From Rosellinia necatrix (taxonomy: Eukaryota > Ascomycota > Sordariomycetes > Xylariales > Xylariaceae): a DNA stretch of 64,000 bases. This document shows positions 1 to 11,346 of the stretch, one piece after another. The DNA is taken from positions 3,944,001 to 4,008,000 of the forward strand of contig JAGYVD010000005.1 in assembly GCA_021209875.1 (NCBI GenBank), given 5' to 3'. A program made the translations under genes and the position numbers. The notes below the pieces were generated by a model, which did not search any database, was not told the DNA's origin, and was given only the letters and a program-made list of their open reading frames with translations. How positions within the stretch are numbered: the stretch's first letter is position 1; each line of letters opens with the position of its first letter.

Positions 1-3000
1 TCAATCGTCTTCCCAGTATTTGATCCCCGGGATGAACTGAAGATCAAACTGATCATCGGGAATTTTCACAAAAGTGTTTGGGTCGCAATTTTTGATACGG
101 TCGTATCGATATCTTGTCCTCCCAAGAACTGGTACCATGTGGTCGTAGAAAGACGCAGGGTCGACGTTGTCGGACTCAAAGATCGTTTCGGGGTGTGGTA
201 TCAACGCTTCGCGACATTTCTGTGCCATGGACTCTAGCTCTGCTGCCTCCTGTAATACTGCAGGCTTTCCTTGGCTTCGTAAGACAGTGGCCAGTTTGAA
301 CTGCGATCTTGCGACTGCTCCGTCCATCCATGGGGATTGGTCCAACTGATTCAAAGATCGCCGTAATAGAGACCTGAGCATTGTTAGCAATCAGTAATTT
401 TCGATATATTTTCTAGATTTTCCTTTCTTACTCAGCCAGATCTAGGGCGCCTAGCATATGATAGATCTCTGCTACAGCGTAGTAGCTGTACCGAGTGAAC
501 GGGCCTGTCGGGCCGAAAATCGAAATCCGACTGACGAGGACGTTCCGGTGAATGTTCAAAGCAATTGCATGATCACCAGTAGTGAAATAAATGCACGCTT
601 TGAGAAACTGGAACTTCCAAATTGCCGCCGTGCCGGGCTTATAATCGACGGCGGCCATTTTTTCCATTCGGTCCGCCATCGCTCTGGCCTCTTTAAACTT
701 CCCTTGGCTCGCATACACCACCGCAAGCTCCCAGTACCCTAGCCCAAACATCATGGCATACGTCTTTTCCGATTCATGACGACTCTTAAGCGCCAGACTC
801 AGTAAAGCGTACTTTTCTGCCTCGTCGTAGTACCCCGCCTCAAGGCATCCCAGGCCATAATCACTCCAGGCGTTACAAAGAAGTAGTTGCTCGTCCGCAT
901 CGCCACCATTCGGTTGATTTTTCAAGTACTCTGCGCGAACCGCGATACACCGAGAATAGCAATCGAACATCTGTTTTCGTTGGGGGATGCCCATCTCTCC
1001 GGCCATTAGTCCCCATGACGTTAACGGCCGCGAGTAAAGCATCAGATCAAGTTGCGGGGAGCTCTCAAATATCGAGACGGCGAGCTGGCATGCTTCAATA
1101 CCAAGACGCATATATCCTCTCTCCCAACAATAGTTTGCCGCGTCGCTCAGGAGTTGGGCAAACATCTGATTATGCACCAGCGCCTTCGAACTGGATGACT
1201 GCGCTATTGATTGAAGGGCTTGTACGTGGGGATAATACTTGTCATAAACCCGCCAATTGTCGTCCTGGTAAGACATTGTCTTGGATTGGGAAGGGAAGGC
1301 CTCTCGAACCAGACTGCTGGCGTCTCTGAAGACAGCCGCGTAAGAATCAGGCTCCGCCGAGAGCCTGTTCCTTAGATTAAGCTGCAACGATCGATGAATC
1401 GATAGATAGGCGCCCGATTTAGAAACGTTGCGCTGTACTAGTTGGCGGCGACAGAGGCTCGAACGCACAAACGAGAACTTCCTACATGATGATTAGCACA
1501 ATGACCACGATCGACCCATTTCAGGCTTTCTCTTACTGGCTGAAATCTGGAGCAAAAATACCCAGAACTTCACCCGACAAAATCAGCTCCTCGGGGATTG
1601 AGTCAGGACTTAAGAGCGATAGGATGTTCAAGAGATGCTTCTCGACATCATTGAGCTCTTTGAGAGCCAAGTCCCAAACATCGCCAAGGCGGTTTTCGTA
1701 GGCATGTGTCGACGACCCTCGCTCACCCGGCCACAGGTAGCTTAGATTCTGCCTGCGTAACATCTCGACGGTCTCGTCCAGGCTTAAATGACTCGAAAAC
1801 ATCAAACCAGCTATATGAGCGAGCGCAATAGGAAGGCCCCCAACAAATTTTGAAATCGTTAATGCCGCCTCTCTCTGAGATGGGGAAGGGTTTTCGAGGC
1901 GCAACGTTTCTAGAAGTAAGGTCTGGCAGTCGTCATCGGAGAATGGCTGTAACGGGATCTGATATCGGATAAACTGAGACAGTGAGGCCATTTGGCTAGT
2001 AACAAGGATAGCGCCGTTGAGACTTGATACCGGCCAGTAGGGTTGAATAATTTCCATTGATTCGACATTATCAAATATCAAAAGCCATGTCTTGTCTATG
2101 AAACATCGAGGGGTTAGAGAGACGGCGCGTAGGGCATCCATCAAGTAGAGGAGTCTTACCTGTGTTTTCAAGCCAGTCTCTAACCGCGTTGATTCTCTGG
2201 GCGCGCCCGAGATGTGTAGCATCTGGAATCCCAAGCTTGAGCGCGATCAGCGCAAAACTAGTGCCTACGTCCGGCTCATTTTGAGCGCCGATCCAAAATA
2301 TGTACGGATATGTTGACCGGTTCTCATGTGCATAAGCCAGAGCCACCTGCGTTTTCCCCATCCCCCCCATTGCGTGAATAAGACATGACGGCTGGTGAGA
2401 AGCCGATCCATTGGTCTTCCGTGACAGTGCGGATTTTATCTCTCCTAGAGTAGTATCCCGACCACAGAAGAACTCGTTCCTCGCGAACGGGACGTGAAAT
2501 ATCCCAGACGGAGGAAGTGGTTGGAGTTGCTGTGCTCGTGCTTGACCCACTAGGATCTCGTCGATATCTAGTCGGGCCTCTTCCTCAAATGCTCTTATCT
2601 TTGATTGAATCTTGTCTTTGATATCCTGGAAATTCTGGGAAACATTGCGTAGGAAAAATATGGAGATGTTGACTATTTATTTGATGAGTGGACTTCAAAT
2701 GAGAAATTTGACAAGGACAAAGCCGACGCACCTAGGATTCTTGACTTGTAGAACTTGAATACCTTGATGCAACATATGACATAGTCATTGAGAACATCGA
2801 CCATGAGCTTTTGCAGCAAGAGGTTTGTGGGCAGCAAGGCAAGATAGCGATTCACTCGCGTTATCGTTGTCGTCACCTCCTGCAAAAGACCGGCGAACAC
2901 ATCAAGGAACTTGTGGTAGTTACAGGCCACCTTCACACATAATGTCCATGAGAAGAAGTAAGCAGCAAGACCGGGGGATATATGGGAGGACAGGCTAAAC

Positions 3001-3289
3001 TCACGTCGACAAGCACAAGCAGTACACCCCAGACGATGGTGGTGCCGTCACTCGCTGAGGCCATGGCCGTCAGGCCCCTGTGGAAGGCATTCAATTGTTG
3101 GAAAACAGGTTTCAGAAGATCGAGACATTTCGAGGTCTTCTTCGATTCGTACTTAGCACGCGCCTGTGCCAAGCTCTTCTCGAAGGAGTCGAATTCTAGG
3201 GCAGCTACGATCTTAGCATACTTCGGCCCCAAAACATCTCGCTGTTGCTGTACAGCATGGTTCCAGGCTTCTTGGGCCGTGGTCGCCAT
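1..3289 (-). CDS. NLR-type STAND protein: DUF7708-like N terminus, NB-ARC, TPR repeats
   Basis: Model: complement(join(1..373,432..1481,1537..2095,2160..2672,2732..2930,3005..3289)), 992 aa. All phases agree and every intron is GT-AG with CTAAC-like branch sites. The start at 3289 is the first ATG of exon 1; the stop TGA lies on the first three bases of the window. Residues about 1-165 resemble the helical DUF7708-type region found at the N terminus of fungal NACHT/NB-ARC proteins (IVWG followed by long amphipathic helices). A P-loop GGMGKTQVALAYA lies near residue 264, Walker B LLIFDNV near 338 and a GLPL-type motif GGLPIAL near 418, which fits NB-ARC. Exons 5-6 (about 520-992) carry helical TPR-like units. 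Proteins of this layout are intracellular nucleotide-switch receptors; several fungal relatives act in heterokaryon incompatibility or programmed cell death. The ligand here is unknown. The family call is firm; the N-terminal domain name is less certain. Confidence 0.85.
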
Positions 3290-4448
3290 CTCGGAGGTCG
3301 TCGAGTTGTGCAACAATGGTGGGCTTCTTACCGCACGTTACGAGGCATCGGGAATTGCACAAGCTGTCTTACCAGTGGGGTCTTTGGGTTGATGTATTAT
3401 TTACAATCCTACCACACCGTCGCAAATCGTAGTAGGGCGGCCACGAAGCATGAAGCATGGAATGAGGCGAACAGCGGACGCAGGATCCTCTGGCCCCCGA
3501 GCATGTCAGCCCAATCAGCCGTCGGGATCACCGGCTCAGCTGCTGAATGCAACCTCCAGGCGCGCCAGGTTTGCATCCTAATCGTTACCCCGCGTCGGGC
3601 ACTGGCCAAGGAACCCCGACCTGCCCGAGCCTGTGATGCGTGATGCAGGCATACAGTAGGCCTGCGTGGTTCGCGTCCACTTCCCTGCTCACCATTGTAA
3701 CAAAACGAAGGAAGACAGACAGTACCCCGCACTTGCCACTTGAATTTCATCGTACGAACAATTCAAACCGATTCGTCTGTTAAATACTGTTGTAGCGTTT
3801 ATTTATTGATAACGAACTAGGTCGGGCACGGTAAGGGGGGGGGGGAAGGGAGGGAGGAGGGGGGTTTTATAGGGGGGGCTTCGTAAGCTGTTCGGCCTGT
3901 AGGCTGTCCTGTATTCTGTATTCTGTACCTATTTAATAACCACCAGCCTATAAGCCAAACAGCCTACAGGCAACCAGTAGGACCACGTCAAACAAAACGG
4001 TACAGAAATAAAACTGAAGAATAAAAAAGAAGAGTGAAAGAACTTAAAGAATGTAAATATTAAAAAATTATAATATATACTAAAAAAAAAAAACTAAAAA
4101 AAATACAGCCAAATATAACAAAAAAAAAACAACGTCTGACTAACTAGTTATCTTGTTTAATCATTCATGTTCCAAGTTTACCTTCCCTTGTTTTGTCACT
4201 GGCCCATGCTTCTCAAGGCAGATTGCACGACGGACTCCACATTACCCCAGGCACCATTGCTTGTCTATCCGACTCTCGGCCCTACCTACATCTATCTGCC
4301 TAGCCTAGTACTTAAGTGCCTCTGGGGTGCTACCAACACATGGACCTACTAGTAAGTCCTTGCCACCCCCAGTTTTGTAGTTGGGGTCAGGGCTGACTGG
4401 AAGCTATCTCGAAACCAGCCTCAGAAAACACATCTCCCTTCCTTCAGC
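3290..4448. other. Intergenic, low complexity
   Basis: No supported gene. It holds an 11-base G run (3835-3845), a 13-bp inverted repeat (3895-3971), an A/T-rich stretch (about 4015-4130) with A homopolymers, and the presumed promoter of the serine hydrolase that follows. ORFs here have no coding character. Confidence 0.6.
3895..3971. repeat. Short inverted repeat
   Basis: The arm gcctgtaggctgt at 3895-3907 is exactly complementary to acagcctacaggc at 3959-3971, with a 51-nt spacer. It could form a hairpin or be the remnant of a small inverted-repeat element. No target duplication was identified. Confidence 0.6.
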
Positions 4449-6122
4449 ATGGTGCAGGCGGTGCCCTTATCCGTTCGCCTACAGCAGATCGAACCGCGGC
4501 TGCGGAGAATCTTGGAGCTTACGGGCACGCCCGGATGCTCGATTGGCGTCTGCCACCAGGGCGAGGAGGTGTGTAAGCTCAACATCGGCTTACGGGATGT
4601 TGAGAAACACTTGCCCGTGCGGTCGGATACCGTGTTCCTCCTGCACTCCCTCACCAAGGCCTTCACTGCTGCCGCTTTCGCCTGTCTGGTCGACGAGGGG
4701 AAAGTGGAATGGACGACGTCTGTCAAGTCTATCATTCCGCAGCTGCAAGATGAGCACCTCACGCCACTGGACCTCCTCTCCATGCGCTCGGGGTACTGGC
4801 CCGCGAACGCCTTCTCCTGGCAGGGGCACAATATCGTGCTCATGAAAAAGGAAGACACAATCAGGAATTGGAACGGACTTCAGCAACTGGGAGACTTTCG
4901 GAGCTCTTACAAGTACAACAATTGGGGCGTTGCTCTGGTCGGCATTCTGGTTGAGCGTCTGACTGGCAAGGAGCTGGGACATGTCATGAAAGAGAGGTTC
5001 TTCGACCCCTTGAAACTGAAGAACACGAAAATGTATGATTCGATTCGTACGGACAACTGGGCCAAATCCTACGGGGTTCTGTCGGACCGGAGCCCGGTAC
5101 AGATCCCAGAAGGGTCGATTGGCGTGGGCGTCTTCACTGAAGGGGGGTCTGGGGTAGTCTCCACCATCGACGACATGATCCCTTTGTATAGCGCCTATCT
5201 GGCGGCTCTGAAGCATCAATTTGCCACGGGTTGTGACAGGACCCCGGACAACCCATTCGTTCAATGCAGGACAATCTTCAAGGCTCATACCTTCCTGTAC
5301 CCGGGCGCGAATGAGCTGCTGTTGGAACAGTCATACGCCTGCGGATGGGTTCGCTGCCAGCTACCCGGTTCGCTAGGCGGCATTGGTATGAACTCATCCC
5401 AAACGACCATGCCTGTGGTCATGGGAGGCGGCGAGTCACGCCTCTGCATTTACCACCAGGGCATGATGCCGGGATCGGTCTCCAATATCTCGTTGATCCC
5501 CGACACGGAGACCATTGTCGCCGTCGTTGCGAACTCGTCGCACCTGGGCGATGCGACAGACTGGATATCGCAGATGATAATAGAGGAGATACTCGAGGCG
5601 CCAGTTCGAAACGACTACGAGCGAATCGTTTCGGACGTTTCAGACAAGATTCTGGATCACCTGCCCTCGATAGGTCGGGAGCTTGACAAGAACAGACGGC
5701 ATGGGACTTCTCCGCCCTACCCCTTGGCCGACTACGATGGGACATTTTGGAATGAAAAATTCACCTTTAAGATTGATGTTCGGGTAAAGAATGACCATCT
5801 GTCCATCACATTCAACGGCGCTGAAATAGAGACTTACGACTTGAGGCATTACGAAGATAATACTTGGGTCTGGTGGATGCCTTATGACGAATCTTGTAAG
5901 AGGGGGGCGATTCGTCCATCTTGGCGATGCCAACTACTTCTTGATGCGATTCGACGGGGTCAGCCGCCTTCTGTGGCAAACTGCAGATTACGGCTCTCAG
6001 ACCTGTGTGTTTTCCAGGGCTTAATTACTTGTCCACCGTGGCACCTATGTATTCGGGCGGGTGTAATGCCTGAGGTAGTCGCTGGCAATGGATATGAACA
6101 TGGGCCGGAGGATTTAGCTTAG
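4449..6122 (+). CDS. Beta-lactamase-fold serine hydrolase, probable 3' frameshift
   Basis: An uninterrupted reading frame from ATG 4449 encodes a protein of the class C beta-lactamase / penicillin-binding-protein-like hydrolase superfamily. The catalytic SxxK is SLTK at residues 67-70, inside LLHSLTKAF, and the YxN motif is YNN at 156-158 followed by WG. Fungal members act on esters, lactones or peptides; some work in secondary metabolism, but nothing here fixes the substrate. No signal peptide is evident, so it is probably cytosolic. After residue about 484 the protein loses family character. A run of six G (5902-5907) sits exactly there; in the frame one base shorter the reading continues hydrophobic and family-like (GDANYFLMRFDG) to a TAA at 6022-6024. 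As written the ORF ends at 6122. This is either a sequencing indel or a real C-terminal mutation. Confidence 0.85.
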   Translation: MVQAVPLSVRLQQIEPRLRRILELTGTPGCSIGVCHQGEEVCKLNIGLRDVEKHLPVRSDTVFLLHSLTKAFTAAAFACLVDEGKVEWTTSVKSIIPQLQDEHLTPLDLLSMRSGYWPANAFSWQGHNIVLMKKEDTIRNWNGLQQLGDFRSSYKYNNWGVALVGILVERLTGKELGHVMKERFFDPLKLKNTKMYDSIRTDNWAKSYGVLSDRSPVQIPEGSIGVGVFTEGGSGVVSTIDDMIPLYSAYLAALKHQFATGCDRTPDNPFVQCRTIFKAHTFLYPGANELLLEQSYACGWVRCQLPGSLGGIGMNSSQTTMPVVMGGGESRLCIYHQGMMPGSVSNISLIPDTETIVAVVANSSHLGDATDWISQMIIEEILEAPVRNDYERIVSDVSDKILDHLPSIGRELDKNRRHGTSPPYPLADYDGTFWNEKFTFKIDVRVKNDHLSITFNGAEIETYDLRHYEDNTWVWWMPYDESCKRGAIRPSWRCQLLLDAIRRGQPPSVANCRLRLSDLCVFQGLITCPPWHLCIRAGVMPEVVAGNGYEHGPEDLA

Positions 6123-6421
6123 GTCAGAGTGGCGGTTACAGGGTATCTAACTCGGGCGGGGAGGGGGGGGGAGTAGCCTGCCGATGCGTGATCACTGATG
6201 GGCCATGGCAGATTGCTCGACCAACAATGAGGTGTGGTAAAGGCGGGGTTGAAGGAGGCTCTGCGAGCCCTCGAAGTACTTATGGGCGCGTTCTGTCCCG
6301 TTTTCACTCCCGGTTTCCTCCACACTCTCACACAAATTCTTTACATTCTTTACAGTACCGAGGGCTCTCCGCTTTCCAAGAATCGTACATCGTATTGTAT
6401 ACCCAAGCCAACCCTACCAAA

Positions 6422-6628
6422 ATGCTCGAACAAGTGCACCAACCGACCTCCAATGAACCTGCTTGGATGCAGGCTATTGACCAAGAGAGCAAGAAGGACA
6501 CTCGCTCGCGTCCTTATGAAGCCATCGCGGACGCTCCAAACAACGGGAGTCAGGACGCCGATGAAAGAGTCCCGGACGTCTTCAACATCCCGGCTACATG
6601 CTACGGCGTAGGCTCCACCAACGCTTAA
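6422..6628 (+). CDS. Small hypothetical protein (68 aa)
   Basis: ATG 6422 in a good fungal context (ccaaaATG) opens a 68-residue ORF, rich in Asp, Glu and Asn, ending TAA 6626-6628. A pyrimidine-rich stretch with CTTTACA repeats lies just upstream, as before many fungal starts. There are no recognisable domains, signal peptide or membrane segment. It has one exon as read. It lies between the serine hydrolase and the oxygenase, on the same strand as both. It could be a genuine small protein or a chance ORF. Confidence 0.35.
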   Translation: MLEQVHQPTSNEPAWMQAIDQESKKDTRSRPYEAIADAPNNGSQDADERVPDVFNIPATCYGVGSTNA

Positions 6629-7932
6629 AAGGTATATATGGTATGGAAACGAGCTTTCTAATCGGATGTTAACAAGAGAACCAGGATGGTCTTGCCGGTG
6701 GTCATAGTGTAATTAGTTTTGTGATAGCGACGAGATTGATTCGACGGGCATTGATTCCGGTAGATTCACGAATGACAAAGCCGTACTCTCGTTCCTGTTA
6801 TTCCTATTATTCCCATTATTGTGACGTGGAAGTTGAACTAGGTATCTCACAGAAAGCGGGATAATAAACCAACCTTTCCAACAGCCCTCACTACGATACT
6901 ACCTAGGTAGGCTAGGTTATGATCATAGCCGTAGTAGACCTCCTTGTACTGTAACACCCCAACGGCGTGTGCCCGTTATGCTTGCACATACATCATACCT
7001 TAGGCATGTGATTCCAGCCAGTACCATGCGGTTGATGGGGCTCTACAAGGGTCAAGGCTCCACCACCCAACTTCGCCTTCTACAACCCCGACATTCAGGC
7101 ATATTTTAGGATCGAAAAGGCTCTGAATTCGTCCTACCCCCCCTAATGGCGGTAAGCCACTAGATAACGGAGGAACAGCTTGGCACTAGTTTTTCTTTTA
7201 GCTAGTATATATCATTTATAGCGTAAGCGCTTTTTTTTTTTTCCTTTTTCTTTTTTTTTTTTTGGCTAGCTTTTTAGGCCTTACTATGTACCGTATTTGA
7301 TGCCAGAATACATGCTATTTTATACTCCGCGGTGCGCTCTGTTGATGTTATCGATCTCTTCCGATTCTCATTTGGACCCCACTGGACCATGATGCAGTGA
7401 TGTTCCTTCGCATATAATCAGGTGTGTCTGCATATGCAGCGTCTGGGTATACCAGGCAGGTCGACCCTAGACCATCATCCTGATTCGTGACTTTATTACC
7501 CCTTTGAGCCTCATGCATATTGATCAAAAGTTCCAAAGGAGGCAAGAACGTGATAGGTTGGCGGAGGGAAGGAGGGAGCGAGGGAGCGAGGGGGTGGTAT
7601 GCGCCCCGTTGGTTAGCGAGTATTTCACCTGGCCATCACGATGGGCTGGTTCCACGAACGCGGCTTCTGCTCTACATATTGTCGAACCCAAGGTCATTCA
7701 TTCATTCATGCACGATGCCCTATTCACCGTGAACTAGCGCTCTCACCTTACTATCTTGCTTCCAGCTCGCAAAAAATATAGTGTGGCAAGGCAATAATAC
7801 ATTCTGGGAAGCTTTTTCGGCCTCTCAATACATTATTATCGCATCAGAGTTATCTGACGCTTCAGTGGGAGTTGGAGCAGAAAACTAGAACCCCTACCTC
7901 GCGAATCCTATATCTCATTATATACTCTCAGT
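6629..7932. other. Intergenic
   Basis: No supported gene. Contains a T-rich tract (7231-7263) and scattered CCTAGGTAGG-type strings near 6900. The last part is presumably the promoter and 5' UTR of the oxygenase at 7933. Confidence 0.55.
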
Positions 7933-9064
7933 ATGGGTGTTGTGGGGGACACCTCGGTTGCCACATGTGACGAACGAGCAGAAATAACGTTTTTCAAGTG
8001 GAACGAGCTCTATTTGAAGGAAAAACCGTTCCAATACATCATGGAAGTCCCAGAGGCCATAGAAGACAAACGGAGTACCAACATTTTCCACGAACGCAAA
8101 GCTGTGTCCATTACGGACATCAGAGGGACCGGGTCACGGTGGAGTTTGGATGATCATGGGTTTGCGTTTGTAGACTTGCCCCTCGGCTTCACCGACTTCT
8201 CCAGTGAGCAGGCGGTTGACGAAAGGTATATCCCACAAGTGCGCCAGTTCCTTCTTGAAAAATTGGATGGGGCTGATGAAGTCGTAATTTTTGACTGGCG
8301 AGTAAGAGTCTTATGCCAATTTGGTCATGTTCTCTGATGCTTACCCAATGCCAGATGCGATCTTCTCACTACACCCCTAAAGCAATAGATATGAGCTTCA
8401 AGAACACACTTCTCCCGCCGTCTATGGAGGCCCACGTGGGTAAGGCGAATGGTATTCCCGACAAGTATTTTACGGAAACACTAAGTTCCTATATCATATA
8501 GACCAAAGCCCATCACGTGTAGTTGAAATGTTGAGGGGCCCTTCTCTTTTGAAATACCTAACTCGAGAACAAATAACTGAATTCGCCCACGGGAGAGTCC
8601 GCATTGTCAAGTAAGTTGGACATTATTCCCCTCTAAAACTACTATACTAGCTAACCAACAATAAGTCTCTGGCGCCCTATTAACGGGACGGTGGAAGATT
8701 ACCCATTTACTCTATGTGATGGCAGCACAGTAGATCCGACAGATCTCGTTGTTCATGATGCAGTTCGAAGCAATGGAGACAGAATTAGAGAGACTGTCGC
8801 TTTATCCTACAACGAGGGCCAGAAATGGTACTATTGCTCCCAGCAGAGGACAGACGAAGCATGGTTGGTCAAATGCTTTGACTCAAGAAACGATGTGAGG
8901 GCTTCATGTAAGTGGCAATTTCAAATCCCGAGGTATTACGGTATTGACTTGACCTAGGCAGCCCCCATACATCATTTAGGCCAAGTAAGGTAGCGGATAA
9001 CGCTCGACCTAGAGAGAGTATTGAGATCCGAGCCTTTGTTTTCACTTCACCGCAATCGAGCTAG
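7933..9064 (+). CDS. CmcJ/AsaB-like non-heme iron oxygenase (hydroxylase/desaturase family)
   Basis: Model: join(7933..8301,8355..8439,8502..8610,8666..8907,8958..9064). Four short introns (50-62 nt) keep phase throughout and give 303 aa. The family signature appears only after splicing: the exon 2/3 junction creates HVDQS, exon 3/4 creates RIVNLWRPI, and exon 4/5 creates SPHTSF followed by PRESIEIRAFVF, all typical of fungal CmcJ/AsaB/GA4-desaturase-like proteins. Characterised members hydroxylate or desaturate small molecules (cephamycin 7-methoxylation partner CmcJ, aspergillic AsaB, meroterpenoid enzymes). The HxD of HVDQS is the likely metal ligand. It is probably cytosolic. There is no PKS, NRPS or terpene synthase in the window, so no pathway can be assigned. 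An OPT transporter follows 145 bp downstream in convergent orientation. Confidence 0.88.
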
Positions 9065-9208
9065 GGTGCCTGTTTGACGGCTATGAAAGTAGGGGAAGAA
9101 CAAGAGAGCCTTGATTTGCGCACTTTCATAAGAATAGAGACAAGTACTGTTACACCTCAGTTGTGCTGAAAGAAATTAGAGTGCGATGGCCCATAGAGTG
9201 CGATGTGA

Positions 9209-11245
9209 TTATAGGTGAGGAACGTGTAGTGCTTCAAAAACCAGGCTCACGATACTCGCCAAGCCTTCCCCGAGGATCAGACCGCTGGCAAAGACCAGGA
9301 GAGAGGTATTCGACCGCTTCATGATATGAACCCAGTAATAGGCACCCACAGCCCCAACTGCTCGAGCAAGCGTGAAGCTAGGGGTTAAGTACATGCCTAG
9401 ACGCGTTAGCATTATTTTCCATATACGAGTTTCGGCGACTTTTTTTAGAGTACTTACCAACAGAGAATGGGACGCCCATCGGGAGATAGACCGACCAGGC
9501 GCGATGAGAGTAACAGGTCCGAGTAAGAGCTATGATGGCGAATATGATGCCAGTTGCTAAGCAGACTTGCGGGACCATCTCGGGAAGGTCTTGGCCCACG
9601 GCCAGTTTTGCTCCGGCTCGCCACACGAAAGCGGAAGGGACCTGAAAGACTGGCCCGGGAATGTCGTACACCGACGTGTGCAGCCTGTACAAGCCGACTG
9701 CGACAAGGCCGCCGACAGCAGAACCAAACACCATCCCCAGTAGTTGGTGGACAGGGCAGGCGCCTAGGATATGTGCCGCCTTGAAAGTCTGCATCATGAA
9801 ACCGGCCTGGACAATGCCGGACTCCGTGATACCGCCGGCAATGAGGTTCGCTGCGATTGCGTGGGGGCTTCCATCCCGCAGAGCGAAGCCAACCAAGATC
9901 TGGCAGATCTTGGCGATTCCCGAAGCCGGACTGAAATCGGTTGTTCCTACGGCCTTGATTCCCATGATACACAATGGGAGGGAGACGATAACAGCGGTCG
10001 ACGCAATGCCAAGGGAGATGTTGCCGCCGAACGCGATCTTCACGCTGACTAGACAGACGAGTATGGAGACGGCAAAGCCCAGCCACGGCCACGACCAAAG
10101 CCGGGAGGCCAAATCATTCTTGGCAGACACGCCCCGTCCGATGGGCTTTCTCCTATAGTCCACGAAGAGAGGCCGAACGCCCCGGACGGCAAAGAAGCCC
10201 AGATCGACGAGGGCATCGGCCAGCATGGCCGACAAGCTCATCCAGATGATCCAGCCCCGAGCGCCGGTGTCCCAATCGCCGACCGGGCCGGGTGCCCAGC
10301 CCAGGTTCTTGGACAGGGGCGAGAAGATGCCCCAGCCGACGACGGCGCCGGCGAGCATGTTCAGCAGCACGACCGGGCCGGCGATGATGCCCTGGCCGAC
10401 GTAGCCGAGCGACGCGTTGAAGGACCAGAGCCATCGCGAGGACGCGGCCGTCCCGAAGACGGGGATGCTCTGTAGCACGGGGAAGAAGTAGGCGAACAGG
10501 GTCTGCGGCGCGGTCAGCATATAAAGTCCCAACGGCTCTGTGGCGTCCCGCCCGACTGACATAGATCGCCGATGCGCCGAGCGCGCGCGTGAGGATGGCG
10601 AAGCTCGAACGCCATCGCGGCTCGTCGCCTGCGCCATCGTCGTCATCGTCGTCGTCGTTGTCGTCGACGACAACGACGAGCAGGGGTTCGGCGCCCTCGC
10701 GCGCCGCCGCCCGGGCGTCTTCCCCGCTGCCATGGAGGACGCCGAGCATGAGAGCGGAGGCGGTCCCGGTGGGGAACCGCAGGTTCTCGCGCAGGATGAT
10801 GCGCCCCCGGAGCAGATACGCGAAGACGAGGCCGAAGACGGAGACGCCCGCCGACCAGGCGCACAGCCGCGCGGCGGACGGCCGGACCGGCTCGGGGATG
10901 AGGTATTCCAGCGCCGGGACGACGCCGATCAGGCCCGCGCCGGCGGGCATGGCGCCGACCGCGCTCGAGACCGTCTGGACCAGGATGTTCTCGCTCGTCC
11001 CGTACGCCTCCCGGGTGTACCGGCCGACGAGCCGGAGCGCGGCGAAGCCGCCGAAGGCGGACTGGATCTGCATGATGTTCACGTACCCCGTCTGCAGGCC
11101 GAAATGGATGTTGCTCAGGCAGACCAGGACGCCGAACGCCGACCCGATCGCCAGAGATGGGATGCTGGAGCGCGGCGTGACCTGCGTGCGCGTGCCCCCT
11201 AGTGGCCGGCCCTCCTCCTCCTCCTCCTCGCGCTGCTCATTGCCC

Positions 11246-11285
<40 letters not shown>

Positions 11286-11346
11286 CGCCTCGCAGCAGAG
11301 GCCGCGACTCGCTATCCCCGTCGAGGCGATCGTGTTCGTCGGCCAT
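9209..11346 (-). CDS. OPT family oligopeptide/metal-chelate transporter
   Basis: Model: complement(join(9209..9396,9458..10502,10561..11346)), 672 aa. The intron at 10503-10560 has branch TGCTGAC and acceptor GCAG; the one at 9397-9457 has GTAAGT, GCTAAC and CTAG. The sequence has many hydrophobic segments and OPT hallmarks: SNIHFGLQTGYVNIMQIQ near the first membrane span, RFPTGTASALMLGVLHG, and GGITESGIVQAG near the centre. It resembles the fungal OPT branch related to yeast YGL114W and plant YSL proteins, which are predicted proton-coupled plasma-membrane or vacuolar transporters of peptides or metal complexes. Two aspartate tracts interrupt it: D22-D33 in the cytosolic N terminus and a DDNDDDDDDD loop near residue 225. 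The start at 11346 (MADEHDRL) was chosen; an upstream in-frame extension from 11427 is unlikely. The gene diverges from the GNAT gene. Confidence 0.9.

Noticed and set aside
4449..11346. Secondary-metabolite gene cluster (hydrolase, oxygenase, transporter)
   Set aside because: No PKS, NRPS, terpene synthase, DMATS or cluster regulator is present; proximity alone is not enough.
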